Assembly (NCBI GenBank): GCA_947311845.1
Contig: CAMZMU010000117.1
Span: 79,028,394-79,092,393, forward strand
DNA: 64,000 bases
Reading direction: 5' to 3'
Source: Poa pratensis
Lineage: Eukaryota; Streptophyta; Magnoliopsida; Poales; Poaceae
The notes beneath the pieces are model-generated. The model searched no databases. It was given only the letters and a program-made list of their open reading frames with translations, and was not told the origin of the DNA. The position numbers and the translations under genes were made by a program. Shown here piece by piece: positions 46,676-58,690 of this stretch. Within the stretch, counting starts at the first letter, position 1, and the number at the start of each line of letters is the position of its first letter.

Positions 46676-48319
46676 ATGGCGTCATCGTCTTCAAGCTCCG
46701 CCGGGAACAGCCTTGGCTCTCCGCCGTCCGAGAAATTGACACGGAGCAACTACCCTATATGGCGTGCAATGGTCATGCCTGCAATCAGAGGCGCCCGACG
46801 CACCGGCCTGCTCGACGGTTCCGATGCCGCACCGTCGGAGCTCATGGAGGTCAGAAATCCAGACAAGGACAAGGAACCCACGATGGTTCCAAACCCCGAA
46901 TATGAAGCCTGGTTGGAACGAGACCAGCAAGTGCTCAGTTATCTTCTGAACTCGTTTTCCCGAGAGGTTCTGATGAATGTTCTTCGGATGGAACACGCTG
47001 CCGAGGTCTGGAAGGCAGTAGAAGAGATGTTCGCCTCGCAGAGTTTATCCAAGATCACGAACCTGCGAATCGCCCTGGCCAACACAAAGAAAAACAGTCT
47101 CTCCGTTCCGGCGTTCTTCGCCAAGATGCAAGGATTTGCGGATGAGATGGCAGCTGCTGGAAAAACGCTGCCCGATGATGAGCTCGTGTCGTTCCTTCTT
47201 GCTGGACTCGGCAGCCATTATGACGCCCTTGTTGCTGCCCTCGGAGTCGTCAAAACACCACTCACCGTCGCTGAACTTTATTCCCAGGTTCAATCATACG
47301 ACGAGCGCCAGTCAATGCACTCCTCATCTTCAGACGGAGGCTTTGAGACCTCTGCAAACTGGGCAATGCGAGGTCGTAATAGAGGAGGTGGTGGTGGCTA
47401 TCGTCCACGCTACACTGGTGGTCGAGATGAACAACGCTTTGATCGGGATGATCGACGCTATGATGATAGACGTGAAGACCGGCGCCAAGATGATCGGCGT
47501 CAGGATGATCGCCCTCGCTACATCTCAAACAGAGGAGGCGGTCGTGGACGTGCTCCAGCTGGTGGTGGTCGCGGACGAGGACGTGGCCGCCGTCGTACTA
47601 CTCCTTGGGTCGATGTCATCTGTCAGATATGCAATAGAGAAGGACACGCCGCCAAGGACTGTTGGCACCGCTTTCAGAATAATAGTGATGACAATTTTGA
47701 AGATGCGCATGCTTATGGTGTCGACACAAACTGGTACTCAGATACTGGAGCTACACATCATATCACCAGCGAGCTGAACAATCTTTCAGTCCGTGACACG
47801 TACAATGGTGGTGATAGAGTGAACACCGCCGGCGGACAAGGTATGGATATTTGTCATGTTGGTAATTCAATAATTCATAACCCTGTTCAATCATTCAAAC
47901 TCCGCAATATCTTACATGTTCCTGATGCTTCAAAGAATCTTTTATCTGTTCATCGCTTTACTCTCGATAACCATGTTTTTCTGGAATTTCATCCTCACTT
48001 CTTTCTTATCAAGGATCAGGGTACGAGAAAGATTCTACATAGAGGACGGTGTGTTGGCGGTCTTTATCCTCTTATTTCTTCATTGGCCAATTCCTCACAA
48101 AAGCATGCGTTTCTTGCCTCCAAGCCTTCACAAGCAAAGTGGCACAGTCGTCTTGGTCATCCCGCGTTTAGAGTTGTTATGCAAATTATTAGCAAAAATA
48201 AACTTCCTTTTGTTAGAGATTTTAGTCAAGAGTCTATTTGTGATCCCTGTCAACAAGCTAAAGTCATCAGCTTCCCTATCCTGTGTCCACTAGTGTTTCC
48301 ACTTTTCCTCTTCAGATAA
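46676..48319 (+). CDS. Copia gag, protease and GAG-pre-integrase
   Basis: Open from ATG 46676. The gag core ([40 protein letters not shown]) occupies the first 200 residues. An RGG/RD-rich linker is followed by the CCHC knuckle [14 protein letters not shown]. The protease active site is [13 protein letters not shown], with DTG as catalytic triplet. The pre-integrase zinc domain is [17 protein letters not shown] through ICDPCQQAK. The frame then leaves the family sequence at 48260-48262, where an A run appears one base short, and stops at 48319. The integrase continues in the next frame. Confidence 0.9.
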   Translation: MASSSSSSAGNSLGSPPSEKLTRSNYPIWRAMVMPAIRGARRTGLLDGSDAAPSELMEVRNPDKDKEPTMVPNPEYEAWLERDQQVLSYLLNSFSREVLMNVLRMEHAAEVWKAVEEMFASQSLSKITNLRIALANTKKNSLSVPAFFAKMQGFADEMAAAGKTLPDDELVSFLLAGLGSHYDALVAALGVVKTPLTVAELYSQVQSYDERQSMHSSSSDGGFETSANWAMRGRNRGGGGGYRPRYTGGRDEQRFDRDDRRYDDRREDRRQDDRRQDDRPRYISNRGGGRGRAPAGGGRGRGRGRRRTTPWVDVICQICNREGHAAKDCWHRFQNNSDDNFEDAHAYGVDTNWYSDTGATHHITSELNNLSVRDTYNGGDRVNTAGGQGMDICHVGNSIIHNPVQSFKLRNILHVPDASKNLLSVHRFTLDNHVFLEFHPHFFLIKDQGTRKILHRGRCVGGLYPLISSLANSSQKHAFLASKPSQAKWHSRLGHPAFRVVMQIISKNKLPFVRDFSQESICDPCQQAKVISFPILCPLVFPLFLFR

Positions 48320-50397
48320 TTTTTTCTGATGTTTGGGGTCCCGCACCAACTTCGGTTGGTCGTCATGATTATTATGTAAGTTTCATTGATGATTATAGTA
48401 AATTTACATGGATATATCTTCTCAAGAAAAAGTCTGATGTCTTTTCCGCCTTTATCAATTTTCAAAAGCTTGTTGAACGCAAATTAAACAGAAAAATTCT
48501 CACCGTTCAGTCTGATTGGGGAGGAGAATATGTCAAGCTCAATTCTTTCTTCCAAAATCAAGGGATTGCTCATCATGTTTCGTGCCCACATGCTCACCAG
48601 CAGAATGGTGATGCCGAAAGAAAACACCGTCATATTGTTGAAGTTGGTCTCTCACTCCTTGCTCATGCATCTATGCCTTTAAAATTCTGGGATGAGGCCT
48701 TTCTCACAGCCACCTATCTCATAAACATGCTTCCGAGTAGAGTTATTAATAATGACACGCCTCTTCATCGCCTCCTAGGTGCTTCACCAAACTATAATTC
48801 CCTTCGCGTTTTCGGATGCGCTTGTTGGCCTAATCTTCGCCCTTATAATAAGCGCAAACTCGCTTTTCGTTCCAAGCGTTGTGTTTTCCTAGGCTACAGT
48901 CCGATGCATAAGGGAGTTAAATGTTTAGAAGTCTCTACCGGGCGTGTCTATATTTCTCGTGATGTCGTTTTCGACGAAGCTGTTTTCCCTTTCAAAGAGC
49001 TCCATCCAAATGCCGGTGCATTACTTCGCAAAGAAATTATCTTACTCGACCAATCTCTCCGTAATGTTGAACATGGGGATGAATTTATTGATGATCCAAC
49101 ATTGACTAATCCTACTAATTCTGCTTCTCCTGAGTTTATACAGTCTACAGGAAGAAGAATCATGCAAATTGATGAAGAATTGAGTGAAAACGGTACACAT
49201 GAAATTAGTACAGAAGAAGACAGCTCAGGCACACCGAGCGTAGCAGATTCTACGGTCCAATCTTCACCAAGATTCTCTTCAGGACCCCTGCCCAGTCCAT
49301 CTAGCTCCACTGATCGAACTGCGTCGATTCCATCTGCGGACGATGAGACGGACGAAAGCGCGTCGCCAGTGACAGCCAATTCAGAATCTTCTGCGAGCAC
49401 TCATTCTCGGCCAGCTGATGCAGAAGAAGACGCAGCGGTGGCCACTCAGTCCGCTGGGTCACATGCAGGAGGTCAGCAAATAGCGGTCCCTCGACGACAG
49501 CGCAGCAGACGTGGGGCCCGTGACGCCACACGTGCTAGCACTTCTGGATCTTCTGTGCAAAGGCATGCTGTGCAGAATTCGGTGCCAGCAACGTCTACAC
49601 GCCCGGCAACGCGTGCTTCTCACGGAATTGTTCAGCCGAAGGATTATACCGACGGGACAATCAGGTGGTGTTTATCAGTCTCGACTGACGAACCAGCAAA
49701 TTTGCAAGATGCTCTAGCAAATACAAAGTGGAAAGAAGCAATGGACGAGGAGTATGATGCTCTAATGAAAAACAAAACTTGGCACTTGATTCCTGAGAGG
49801 CGTGGTACTAATATCATAGATTGTCGATGGGTTTACAAAATCAAGAGGAAAGCAGATGGTTCAGTTGATCGATACAAGGCTAGACTTGTGGCAAAAGGTT
49901 TTAAACAACGCTATGGTATAGACTATGAAGATACTTTTAGCCCTGTCGTTAAAATTGCCACTGTACGACTTGTTTTGTCCATTGCTGTTTCCAGGGGATG
50001 GAGCCTACGACAGTTGGATGTCAAGAACGCGTTTTTACATGGTGTTCTGGAAGAGGAAGTATATATGAGACAACCACCGGGATATGAAAATAGGAGCAAG
50101 CCGCATTATGTATGCAAACTTGACAAGGCATTATATGGACTAAAGCAAGCACCTCGAGCATGGTATTCTCGTCTAAGTTCTCAGCTAGCAACTCTTGGTT
50201 TTGTTGCTTCAAAATCCGACACATCACTATTCATCTATCACAAGTTGAATATTACGATCTACATGTTGATTTATGTTGATGACATCATAGTAGTCAGTTC
50301 ATCTGAAGATGCAACAAATGCTTTGCTTAAGGATCTTAGCAAGGAATTTTCTTTAAAGGATCTTGGTGAACTTCACTTCTTTTGGGCATTGAGGTAA
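48263..50397 (+). CDS. Copia integrase and reverse transcriptase
   Basis: Continues the polyprotein after the frameshift. Integrase: [13 protein letters not shown] (Asp), [12 protein letters not shown] (Asp), [14 protein letters not shown] (Glu). A Ser/Thr-rich linker of about 200 residues follows. RT begins near [20 protein letters not shown], with [35 protein letters not shown] and the catalytic [10 protein letters not shown]. The frame ends at 50397 because a T run at 50380-50383 is one base short (LHFFLG expected). Integrase and RT catalyse insertion and cDNA synthesis. Confidence 0.9.
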
Positions 50398-51224
50398 AGA
50401 AGGTAAATGATGGGCTTGTGTTGAATCAAGCAAAGTATGCTAGAGAGATTCTTGCTCGGGTAGGCATGTCAAATTGCAAAGGTTCTCCTACTCCAATGTC
50501 TTCTTCAGAAAAGATCACCTTGCATGAGGGCGCACTGCTAGGACCTGAGGACAGTACCAAATACAGAAGTACGGTTGGTGCACTGCAATATATGACTCTC
50601 ACTAGACCTGATATTTCTTATGCAGTGAACAAAGTATGTCAATATCTACATGCTCCTACTACACTACATTGGACTGCTACTAAGAGGATTCTGAGATATA
50701 TCAAGAATACACCTACCGTTGGACTGACTTTTGTGAGGTCTAAGTCCACTTTGATTAGTGCTTTCTCAGATGCTGATTGGGCAGGTTGCTTGGATGATCG
50801 TAGATCAACTGGAGGATTTGCTGTTTTTCTTGGATCAAATCTTATATCTTGGAGTGCAAAGAAGCAAGCTACGGTTTCTAGATCAAGCACAGAAGCAGAG
50901 TATAAATCCGTTGCTAATGCTACAGCTGAAGTGATTTGGGTACAGTCTTTACTTGAGGAACTCGGTATCAAGACAACTCAACCGCCATGTTTATGGTGTG
51001 ACAACTTGGGAGCAACATATTTGTCAGCCAATCCAGTGTTTCACGCAAGAGCTAAACATATTGAGATAGATTTCCATTTTGTTAGAGAAAGAATTCTCAA
51101 CAAACAGTTAGAGATCCGTTTTGTTCCTTCAAAGGATCAAGTTGCGGATGGATTCACAAAGCCGCTTGGAGCTCGTCAGTTTGAAGAATTCAAGCATAAT
51201 CTCAACTTGCGAAGTTGTGATTAA
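50382..51224 (+). CDS. Copia RT end and RNase H
   Basis: Third piece of the polyprotein, from [20 protein letters not shown] to the stop at 51222-51224. It contains [19 protein letters not shown], then RNase H with [57 protein letters not shown] and [11 protein letters not shown]. It ends seven bases before the 3' LTR, with a purine-rich AAGGGAGGG as polypurine tract (51223-51231). Confidence 0.9.
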   Translation: MGIEVKKVNDGLVLNQAKYAREILARVGMSNCKGSPTPMSSSEKITLHEGALLGPEDSTKYRSTVGALQYMTLTRPDISYAVNKVCQYLHAPTTLHWTATKRILRYIKNTPTVGLTFVRSKSTLISAFSDADWAGCLDDRRSTGGFAVFLGSNLISWSAKKQATVSRSSTEAEYKSVANATAEVIWVQSLLEELGIKTTQPPCLWCDNLGATYLSANPVFHARAKHIEIDFHFVRERILNKQLEIRFVPSKDQVADGFTKPLGARQFEEFKHNLNLRSCD

Positions 51225-51231
51225 GGGAGGG

Positions 51232-51408
51232 TGTTAGAGATAGAATTAGATACGGTTTAGCAAACCGAGTTCAACATGTATTCCTCGTACACATTGTACC
51301 GAACTCCTGTACAAGTCGGAGGCTTTGCCCCGATCCTCTCTGATATAAATATACGAAGCACCCTCGAGCTATTGCATCGAGCGGAATCAATTAATCTCAA
51401 CTTTGTCA
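51232..51408 (+). repeat. 3' LTR of plus-strand Copia
   Basis: Identical to the 5' LTR over all 177 bases. Followed by the target duplication ACTCG and the remaining GAG codon of protease exon 3. Confidence 0.97.
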
Positions 51409-51769
51409 ACTCGGAGGTGCGTAACTCTCCATGCAACTGATCAATAAGAACTCTAGCTTGTTCTGGTTCAGTGACAAGTATGTATATACGCATCGGCTCA
51501 CCCTGCTGATTACTCCGACGAACTCATCAGGGCGTCTTCACCGGAGAATGCGGCACGGACCTCGACCACGGCGTCGCCGCCGTCGGGTACGGCACTGCTC
51601 GCGATAAAACCAAATACTGGATTGTGAAGAACTCGTGGGGAGAGGACTGGGGCGAGAAGGGCTACATCAGGATGCAGCGCGGCGTGTCGCAAGCAGAGGG
51701 CTGTGTGGCATCGCCATGCAGGCATCTTACCCGACAAAGTCGGCGCCACATGCTGCTGATGAGCTCTAG

Positions 51770-52389
51770 ATGGCAAGTAATCCTACGGAGTACAAGGCTC
51801 TGTGCTAAGGGAGAAGTAGATCTCCCACAATTATCTTATGTCTTTTGTGGAAAATGTTATTACAAACATATAATAAACGTGTTCTTCTTTCGAAAAGAAA
51901 GCCAGGACCTCTATCTTTCTATGCTCGAATGCATACAAACGTGATTTTATTAAACAAGATGAAATGCATCAAAGCCAACACAACATGTTTTGCTAAGTGA
52001 GTTTTTGTGATGAAATTTAAAATAGACCGATGGATGTGATTAGAGGAGATGATCCACCAACTTTGTCTAATGATATTTGTTTTGAGCATCGTCTAATGAA
52101 AAGGTAGCTTGGTCAGATTATTACACCTCGTATCGGATTGGATCCCCTCGTTGCCCCCATCCAAGTGCTGAAAGCCCACTACTGGGCGACAGCACAGAAC
52201 CCAAAAAACTAGGGGCCCAAATTTCCTTAGCAAGCGAGGCCACTATCCATTACCACTTTTGGCCCAGACCAAATTCCCCAGCGTACATGTCCAACGAACT
52301 GGGATGTAAGAGCATCTCCACCGGCGCCTCCAAATGACCCCCAAAGGCCCATTGAGAGTCCGGACGCTTAAAAACGCCACCAGCGACAC
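51770..52389. other. 3' flank of protease gene, nothing assigned
   Basis: AT-rich, no supported ORF. GACAC at 52385-52389 is the candidate target duplication of the following Copia element; its partner lies beyond the window. Confidence 0.5.
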
Positions 52390-53693
52390 TGAAAGGATCG
52401 GTATGACACCTAGAGGGGGGGTGAATAGGTGCTACTCCAATTTTAGTCTTTTTCAATTTAGGCTTGACACAAAAGGTAAATTCTCTAGATATGCAACTAC
52501 GGTGAATTTACCTATATGACAAGCTAGCAACTAAGCACGATATAATAAGGCGGTAAACAAGGATAGAGGTAACCGAAGTCAAAGCACGCGGAGACACGGA
52601 TGTAATCCCGAGTTCCTCCTTTTTAGGGGAGTACGTCTCGTTGGAGAGGTGTGAACCAACACAATGGTTCAACGGCCACAAAGGCCTCACCCTCTTCTCC
52701 GGTGAACCGCACCACAAAGGTTTGGTTCACTTCAACTATCGGAAACCTTCGAGGCGGAGTCCGGAGCCTTTACAACAACGATTTGGGGCACAACCCACAA
52801 AGGATTGGGGGCTCCCAAACAGCTACAATCTGTCACAAAGACAATCAAGTGAGTACAATAGGGGGCTAGGTTTTCCTAGTGGAAACCCTAGCAAATGGTC
52901 CCTCAAGTGAATGAGGGGGAAATGACAAACGGCTCGGTGAAGATGTAGATCGGGGCCTTCTCCTTCAATCCTCCAAAGATCAACAAGTTTGGGTGGAGGG
53001 ATTGGGAGATCTAGTGATTCTTGAGCTTGCAACAATGGGGATCTTATTCTGGGCGAGCTAGCTGGCTGGAGGTAGATGGAGGGGTATATATACCCCTCCC
53101 AGAAAAGTAGCCGTTGCAGAAAGAATCACACCGGAGACTCCGGTCCTAGTGACCGGAAACTCCGGCCTGGGGCGGAAACTCCGGCCTACAGGGGCCGGAA
53201 ACTCCGCCCCACACCAGGAGCTGAGCAACTTCTTCACAGCTGAGACTCGGGCCAAAACTCCGGTGCACTGGGGCCGGAATGTTTGGCCAGGGGCGGAAAC
53301 TCCGGCCTAGGGGGCCGGAAACTCCGCCCCACACCAGGGGCTGAGCAGCAACTTCGCAGCAGAGGCTTGGGCAAAGACTCCGGTGCCCTGGGGCCGGAAT
53401 GTTCGGCCAGGGGCGGAAACTCCGGTCCTGAGGGCCGGAAACTCCGCCCCACACCAGGGGCTGAGCAGCAAATCAGCAGCTTGCTGTTTCTTCGAGGACA
53501 AGACCAAGGACCGGAAACTCCGGCCTTGGAGGCCGGAAACTCCGGCCTGAAATGCTCCAGAAACTCTTTTCTCTTTTTGGTGTTGATGCATATGTTGTAT
53601 ACAATAAAACCTGCATCACTTAGCACCAGATTAAAACATCCAAAGTGTTGTTAACTAACACACAAAACTAAGAGATCACAAAATGTCCTTTCA
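52390..53693 (-). repeat. 3' LTR of minus-strand Copia
   Basis: 1304 bp, ending at 52390 and starting at 53693 on the minus strand, with inverted TGAAAGGA / TCCTTTCA termini. It contains a palindromic GGGGTATATATACCCC (about 53083-53098) as probable TATA region and a 120-bp minisatellite rich in CCGGAAACTCCGGCC. Confidence 0.93.
53193..53552. repeat. 120-bp minisatellite in Copia LTR
   Basis: GGCCGGAAACTCCGCCCCAC starts at 53193, 53313 and 53433, a period of exactly 120 bp. Each unit has several copies of the near-palindrome GGCCGGAAACTCCGGCC. The other LTR has the same array from about 63777 to the window end. It has no spacer structure like CRISPR. Confidence 0.85.
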
Positions 53694-53707
53694 ATCTCCC
53701 CCTTTTT
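53694..53707 (-). other. Polypurine tract of minus-strand Copia
   Basis: On the minus strand AAAAAGGGGGAGAT lies directly before the 3' LTR start TGAAAGGACA. This is the expected second-strand priming site. Confidence 0.8.
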
Positions 53708-54334
53708 GGTGTTAGATGACAACACACGGATTTGCAATATAGTTCACCATACTATCATGTTTAACAAAAGGAAAAGCTCCCCCTAGATGTGTGCATATAA
53801 CTCATTTGCTTTGGAATGCAAATGCACACATATAGAGAAACAAGTTCCACAAAAGGTGACATGATATGTAAACGATACAAAGCACAAACAAGACATATCA
53901 CAAAGTAGGTTGAGCCTAGAGATAAAAACCATACCTTGTGCATATAAATGTAGATAAACATCCATATAACCATAGCACAATAATATAGGTTCAACCATAC
54001 ATAATAGAAATCCAATGTCTTACACTCACATAGTTCACAACACAAGATGCAAATAAGTTCCAAATAACATAAAATGGACACAAGCGCAATAAAATGATAA
54101 AAGCACATGCTTGTGTCCAACCCATGCAAATCCCGGAGAGAACCTAATAGAACTACTTCTCCCCCTTTGGCATCGAGACGCCAAAAAGGGAAAAGAGCAT
54201 AACTACACGATACCCATGGAGATCACCCGGAGCTTTCTTCCATGTCATCATCACCTTCCCTTCTTGATTGTAGTCCTCATCGGAAAGGTTCATGGGAGCC
54301 TTGCCGGTGTTGCGAGAAGAGGAGGGCAATGAAG

Positions 54335-55788
54335 TCACATCCGCATAATCCGACCAAGGAAAGACGTCTTCGTTCCATTTCTCAAGAGGATAGTCTCGGC
54401 CGACGAGGAGGAGATAATAGGATTGCCATCTTCATCTTCTTCCGGAGGAGGAGTGATACTACCATTGTTGAGCTTGCGCAACTCCTTGATCATGATTTGT
54501 TGGTTGTCAATGATATGCTTCTCTCTCACATATGAGGCATGGTTCTCCTTGTGAAGTGCAACATCCATGCAAAGCAACTTTCTCTTCCACCAAGAGAGTT
54601 TACTCACTTCCGAGTTCACTTGAGCCCTTCCTTGAAGATAGGAGGGAGGGTCGGCATTCTTGCTTCTCCTTCTAGGCATTGGGGCCTCGGTCTCCGCTTC
54701 CTCACTACTAGATTGCGGAGGAGGTGCACGAGAGGAAGACGGTTGCTTGGTGTGCTTGCTAAGTTGGTGGAGAGTCCCCTTGGCATGCTTGGTGAGGCGA
54801 GAGGTATCGATGTTGGAGACCTTGGAGAGGATGAGCTTCATCACATAAGGTGCATAGAGAGGGTTCTTGTGCTCAAAAATGGCCCAAAGCAATTCACACT
54901 TGATGAAATCCATGACATCAACTTCTTGGCCTTCACAATCCGGACCGGCTTGGAGCACCTTGTAAGCATGGTATAAGAGATTGACAAGCCCTCCTCGAAT
55001 GGCATCCACATTTCCGGCTTGAGGAGCAAGATTGAGCCGAACCATGCGAAGGAAAATGTTGAAGGTGGGGAGGAGGTCTTGATTGGTGCCAACGGATTTT
55101 GCAACTGAATATAAAGGGCGCAAGCGGCGTTTGTTGTAGGCTACCCCTTCCACATGCATCCTCTTCCCAACACAAGTAGTGGCACCCTTGAACTTGTATC
55201 CCAAACATCTTCCAAACTCCACAAAGTTAGAGGTGCACTTTTGAGAACCGGTCATCCAAGTCATGGTGATATCTTCATCATTATCAAACACCACTGTGGC
55301 AAAGAACTGATGCACAAGCTGAATATCATAATCTTCATGAACATGAGAGATGAGCCTCTCAAGTCCAAGCTTCCGAGCAATCCACACGGCCTCTTGAAAA
55401 TAAGGCTTCTTGTCCAAGCTCTCAAGGCTCAACACTTTTTGCTCACACACCATATGCTTCTCAATGCGGGCATAAATCTCATTCATGATCAGCTGCTGCT
55501 CTCTCCTTGGAAACCTAGGATCATCGGTGTTGGATGGCAAGTCATAGAACTGCTGAGATCTCATCCGACGAAACTCGAGCTTCCCCATGCCCAAAACAGT
55601 GGTCAAGGAGTCAAAATGAGCTCTCTCGGCCTCTTCTTCATTATCAAAACCACCTAGGGCAGCATGTCTTGTGGCTTCTTCATCTATGGTACCTGCTGTC
55701 TCAGACGGCCAGCGCTGCTGTCAAAAAGAAGCTTGTCCCTTGTTTGAGCACGGATGACTTTTCTTGGTGATTTTTCAGGATGTTTCAT
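54335..55788 (-). CDS. Extra ORF of Copia element between RNase H and 3' LTR
   Basis: The main frame is 423 codons (55606-54335). In-frame codons upstream (SETAGTIDEEA) and an N-terminal piece in another frame, starting MKHPEKSPRKVIRAQTRDKL at 55788, suggest a protein near 480 aa with one frameshift near 55680. Visible segments are EQQLIMNEIYARIEKHMVCE, FQEAVWIARKLGLERLISHV, FVEFGRCLGYKF, GGLVNLLYHAYKVLQ, then a Ser/Pro-rich linker, a helical stretch and an acidic tail (PPEEDEDGNPI). No membrane segment or retroviral envelope feature was seen. From memory it looks like the plant-transposon-protein ORFs seen in large grass retroelements. Function unknown. Confidence 0.6.
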
Positions 55789-55909
55789 GGAAGCCTTTGT
55801 CCTCTGCCCACCTGTGAAATAACAGAATAGGAGAAAAGCATGGGGATAAGCTTGCATGTCCAGGAACCAAAAGAAGAAGTAACCAAAGAATTCTGGGCAC
55901 AAAGTGTCT

Positions 55910-56510
55910 GATCTACACCGGAGTTTCCGGCCTCAGGGGGCGGAGATTCCGGCCCTGACCGGAGTTTCCGGCCTGGAAGACCGGAGTCTCCGGCCCTGAG
56001 ATGGGGAACCTCGATTTAGTTCAAGAAACTTTGTGCTGAGAGTTCTAGGGTTAAATCTAGGATACACCTTGCCATCTAGAAGATTCTACACCATGAAAAA
56101 CTAGGGGAACTACTCTCCAAACTTAGATCGAGGTGAAAAACCTAAGGAGAGAGAGGAGGTACCCTTTTTGTCCATGGTGCAGCCCAAACGAAGGAGAGGA
56201 AGGTCTCCCGCGTTGGTGAGGAGGAGTAGGCCGGAGGCACGGCGGATTCCGGCGGCGGGGAGCAGCCGGAGTGGCACTTGAGACGGCGGCGGCTGCAGGG
56301 GAGAGGTTGGGGGTCGGGGGTGTGTGGGAGTTGTGAAGTCAACTCCCACCCCGATCCCCTTTTGGACCCCTGCGAGACTGCCCAGACCGGAGTTTCCGGC
56401 CTAAACACCGGAGTCTCCGGCCTAAGCCAGAGTTTCCGGGTTTAGGGCGGAAACTTCAGTCAGACCGGATATTCCGGCCCAAAGGACCGGAGTTTCCGGC
56501 CCCACCAACT
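55910..56510. repeat. Dispersed CCGGAGTTTCCGGCC motifs inside the Copia element
   Basis: Clusters at about 55915-56000 and 56385-56505 carry the reverse complement of the LTR minisatellite motif (CCGGAGTTTCCGGCC and variants) outside the LTRs, on either side of a GC-rich stretch (56150-56380). Confidence 0.7.
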
Positions 56511-56996
56511 CAAAAATGCCAGATTTTGTTGTTGAACATGCAAGATGCAAGAGGAGCAAGTTTTCAGAAGGGAGAGGCCTGGGATGGGACACAAAGTCAC
56601 TGGAAATGGTACTTCACACTCAAACTTGGTAAGAGGCACAAAGAAAACATTAAGAAGCATCATTTGAGTGTGTTTTCCATAAAAACCAACGGATAGGCAA
56701 AAAGGCCATAAAGCTCCAACAAGATCAAATCTTCACAAAGAAGATGGCGGTGGCCTAAGCCACCATGTATGAGTGTATGTGGTGTGACACCGCGAAGATA
56801 TATCTTGGGTTCACCGCCACTACTCGTCATTTAAGCTCACAATTCATAAAATGAACAATATAGAGACAAAATGAGTTCTTTCTATCGGCATAATGGGGGG
56901 AGGGATAGTCCAATGGATTAGGACCGCACTCCCCCTATGTCCATGCCTACACCTAAACCAAACAATAGCTAAGATATAGGTGTGTATGCAAGATAC

Positions 56997-57817
56997 TCAA
57001 GCGACGCTCCCCGAATCGATGATATTTAGCTCATGCCTCAAATAAGTGAACCTTGCTTCATCAAGTGGCTTCGTGAACATATCGGCAAGTTGGATCTTCG
57101 TGGGAATATAACCAAGCTCAATATCACCCCGGATGATGTGATCACGGATGAAGTGATAGCGAATCTCAATATGCTTCGTTCTTGAGTGCTCCACCGGGTT
57201 GTGGCCAATCTTGATAGCACTTTCATTGTCACATAAAAGAGGCACTTTGTCACAATGGACACCGTATTCCTTTAAAGTTTGCCTCATCCACAACAATTGA
57301 GTGCAACAACTAGCGGCCGCCACATACTCGGCTTCGGTGGTGGAGAGAGATATGCAATTTTGCTTCTTAGAAGACCAACTCACCAAGGACCTACCAAGGA
57401 ATTGGCAAGCCCCGGAAGTTGATTTCCTATCATCCTTGCAACCGGCCCAATCCGAATCCGTGTAACCGGCAAGAGAGAAGTTGAGCCTTTAGGATACCAC
57501 AAACCAAACCTTGGGGTATGAACCAAATATCGAAAGATTCGAAGAACCGCCGTTTGGTGGCTTTCTTTGGGAGCCGCTTGGTACCTTGCACACACTCCTA
57601 CACTCAACACAATATCGGGTCTAGATGCACAAAGATAAAGCAAAGAACCAATCATAACGATAGAGCTTTTGATCAACATCCTTATCTTTACCCTTTGGAT
57701 TAAGTTCAAGATGACACTTGGTGTCCATAGGAAACTTCTTCTCTTTAGCATTTTGCATCTTGAACCTCTTGAGCATGTCTTGGATATATTTGGCTTGAGA
57801 GATGAAGGTCCCTCCAC
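56997..57817 (-). pseudogene. Copia RNase H
   Basis: Read from high to low: RT end with IGSLLYLCASRPDIVLSVGV near 57655, a frameshift near 57480, then RNase H with MVSWSSKKQNCISLSTTEAE (57386), LLCDNESAIKIGHNPVEHSR, TKHIEIRYHFIRDHI and IQLADMFTKPLDEARF, stop at 56997. RNase H removes the RNA strand during reverse transcription. Confidence 0.8.
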
Positions 57818-58651
57818 TCAATTGCTTGATCTCAAAACCAAGGAAGTACTTCAACTCTCCCATCATGGACATCTCGAACCTATCGGTCATAAGCTTTGAA
57901 AATTCATCATTAAAAGCTTTGTTAGAAGAGCCAAATATGATATCATCAACATAAAGTTGGCATATGAAAAGCTCCCCTTTAACCCTCTTGGTAAAAAGAG
58001 TGGGATCGATTTGCCCCACTTCAAAGCCACGGTCTACAATAGCTCTCTTAGGTGCTCATACCAAGCACGAGGTGCTTGTTTGAGACCATAGAGCGCCTTA
58101 TCAAGTTTGTAGACATGGTTAGGGAAGTGTGGATCCTCAAATCCCGGAGGTTGCTTAACATATACCAACTCCTTTAAAGGACCATTAAGAAAGGCACTTT
58201 TCACATCCATTTGTTGCAACTTGAAATTATGATGTGATGCATATGCAAGAAGGATACGGATGGACTCAAGGCGAGCCACGGGAGCATAGGTCTCTCCAAA
58301 ATCAATGCCTTCAACTTGAGAGAACCCTTGTGCTACCAATCTTGCCTTGTTCCTCACAACCATTCCATGCTCATCTTGCTTATTCTTGAATATCCACTTG
58401 GTGCCTATAACATTGAGGCAATCTTTTGGCTTCTCCACTAGATTCCACACTTTGTTGCGCTTGAAGTTATTGAGTTCTTCATGCATGGCTTCCAACCAAT
58501 CCGGATCTTCAAGAGCTTCAAAGACTTTCTTTGGTTCCACCATAGAGATGTGAGCTTGATGTTCATTGAAATTTGCCAATTGTTTTCTTGTGGTGACCTT
58601 GTTCTTGACATTAACAATGATATTTCTAGATGAAGACTCTTTCTTCTCCAA
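57621..58651 (-). pseudogene. Copia reverse transcriptase, frameshifted
   Basis: [60 protein letters not shown] and [16 protein letters not shown] lie in 58651-58034. After a 1-nt shift near 58030, DPTLFTKRVKGELFICQLYV and the catalytic YVDDIIFGSS continue in 58019-57621. A further shift near 57640 leads into the RNase H frame. Confidence 0.8.
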
Positions 58652-58690
58652 TCCTTTTTGACTCTTGCTATACGACGGGTTTCGATATCC

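Noticed and set aside
48250..48330. Programmed frameshift in the plus-strand Copia at 48260
   Set aside because: The shift lies inside the pre-integrase/integrase region rather than at a gag-pol border, and a second one occurs within RT; both are in homopolymers, so mutation or error is more likely.
53117..53560. Regular repeats in the LTR that could be taken for a CRISPR array
   Set aside because: The 120-bp units are contiguous with no unique spacers, lie inside an LTR and are repeated in the partner LTR.
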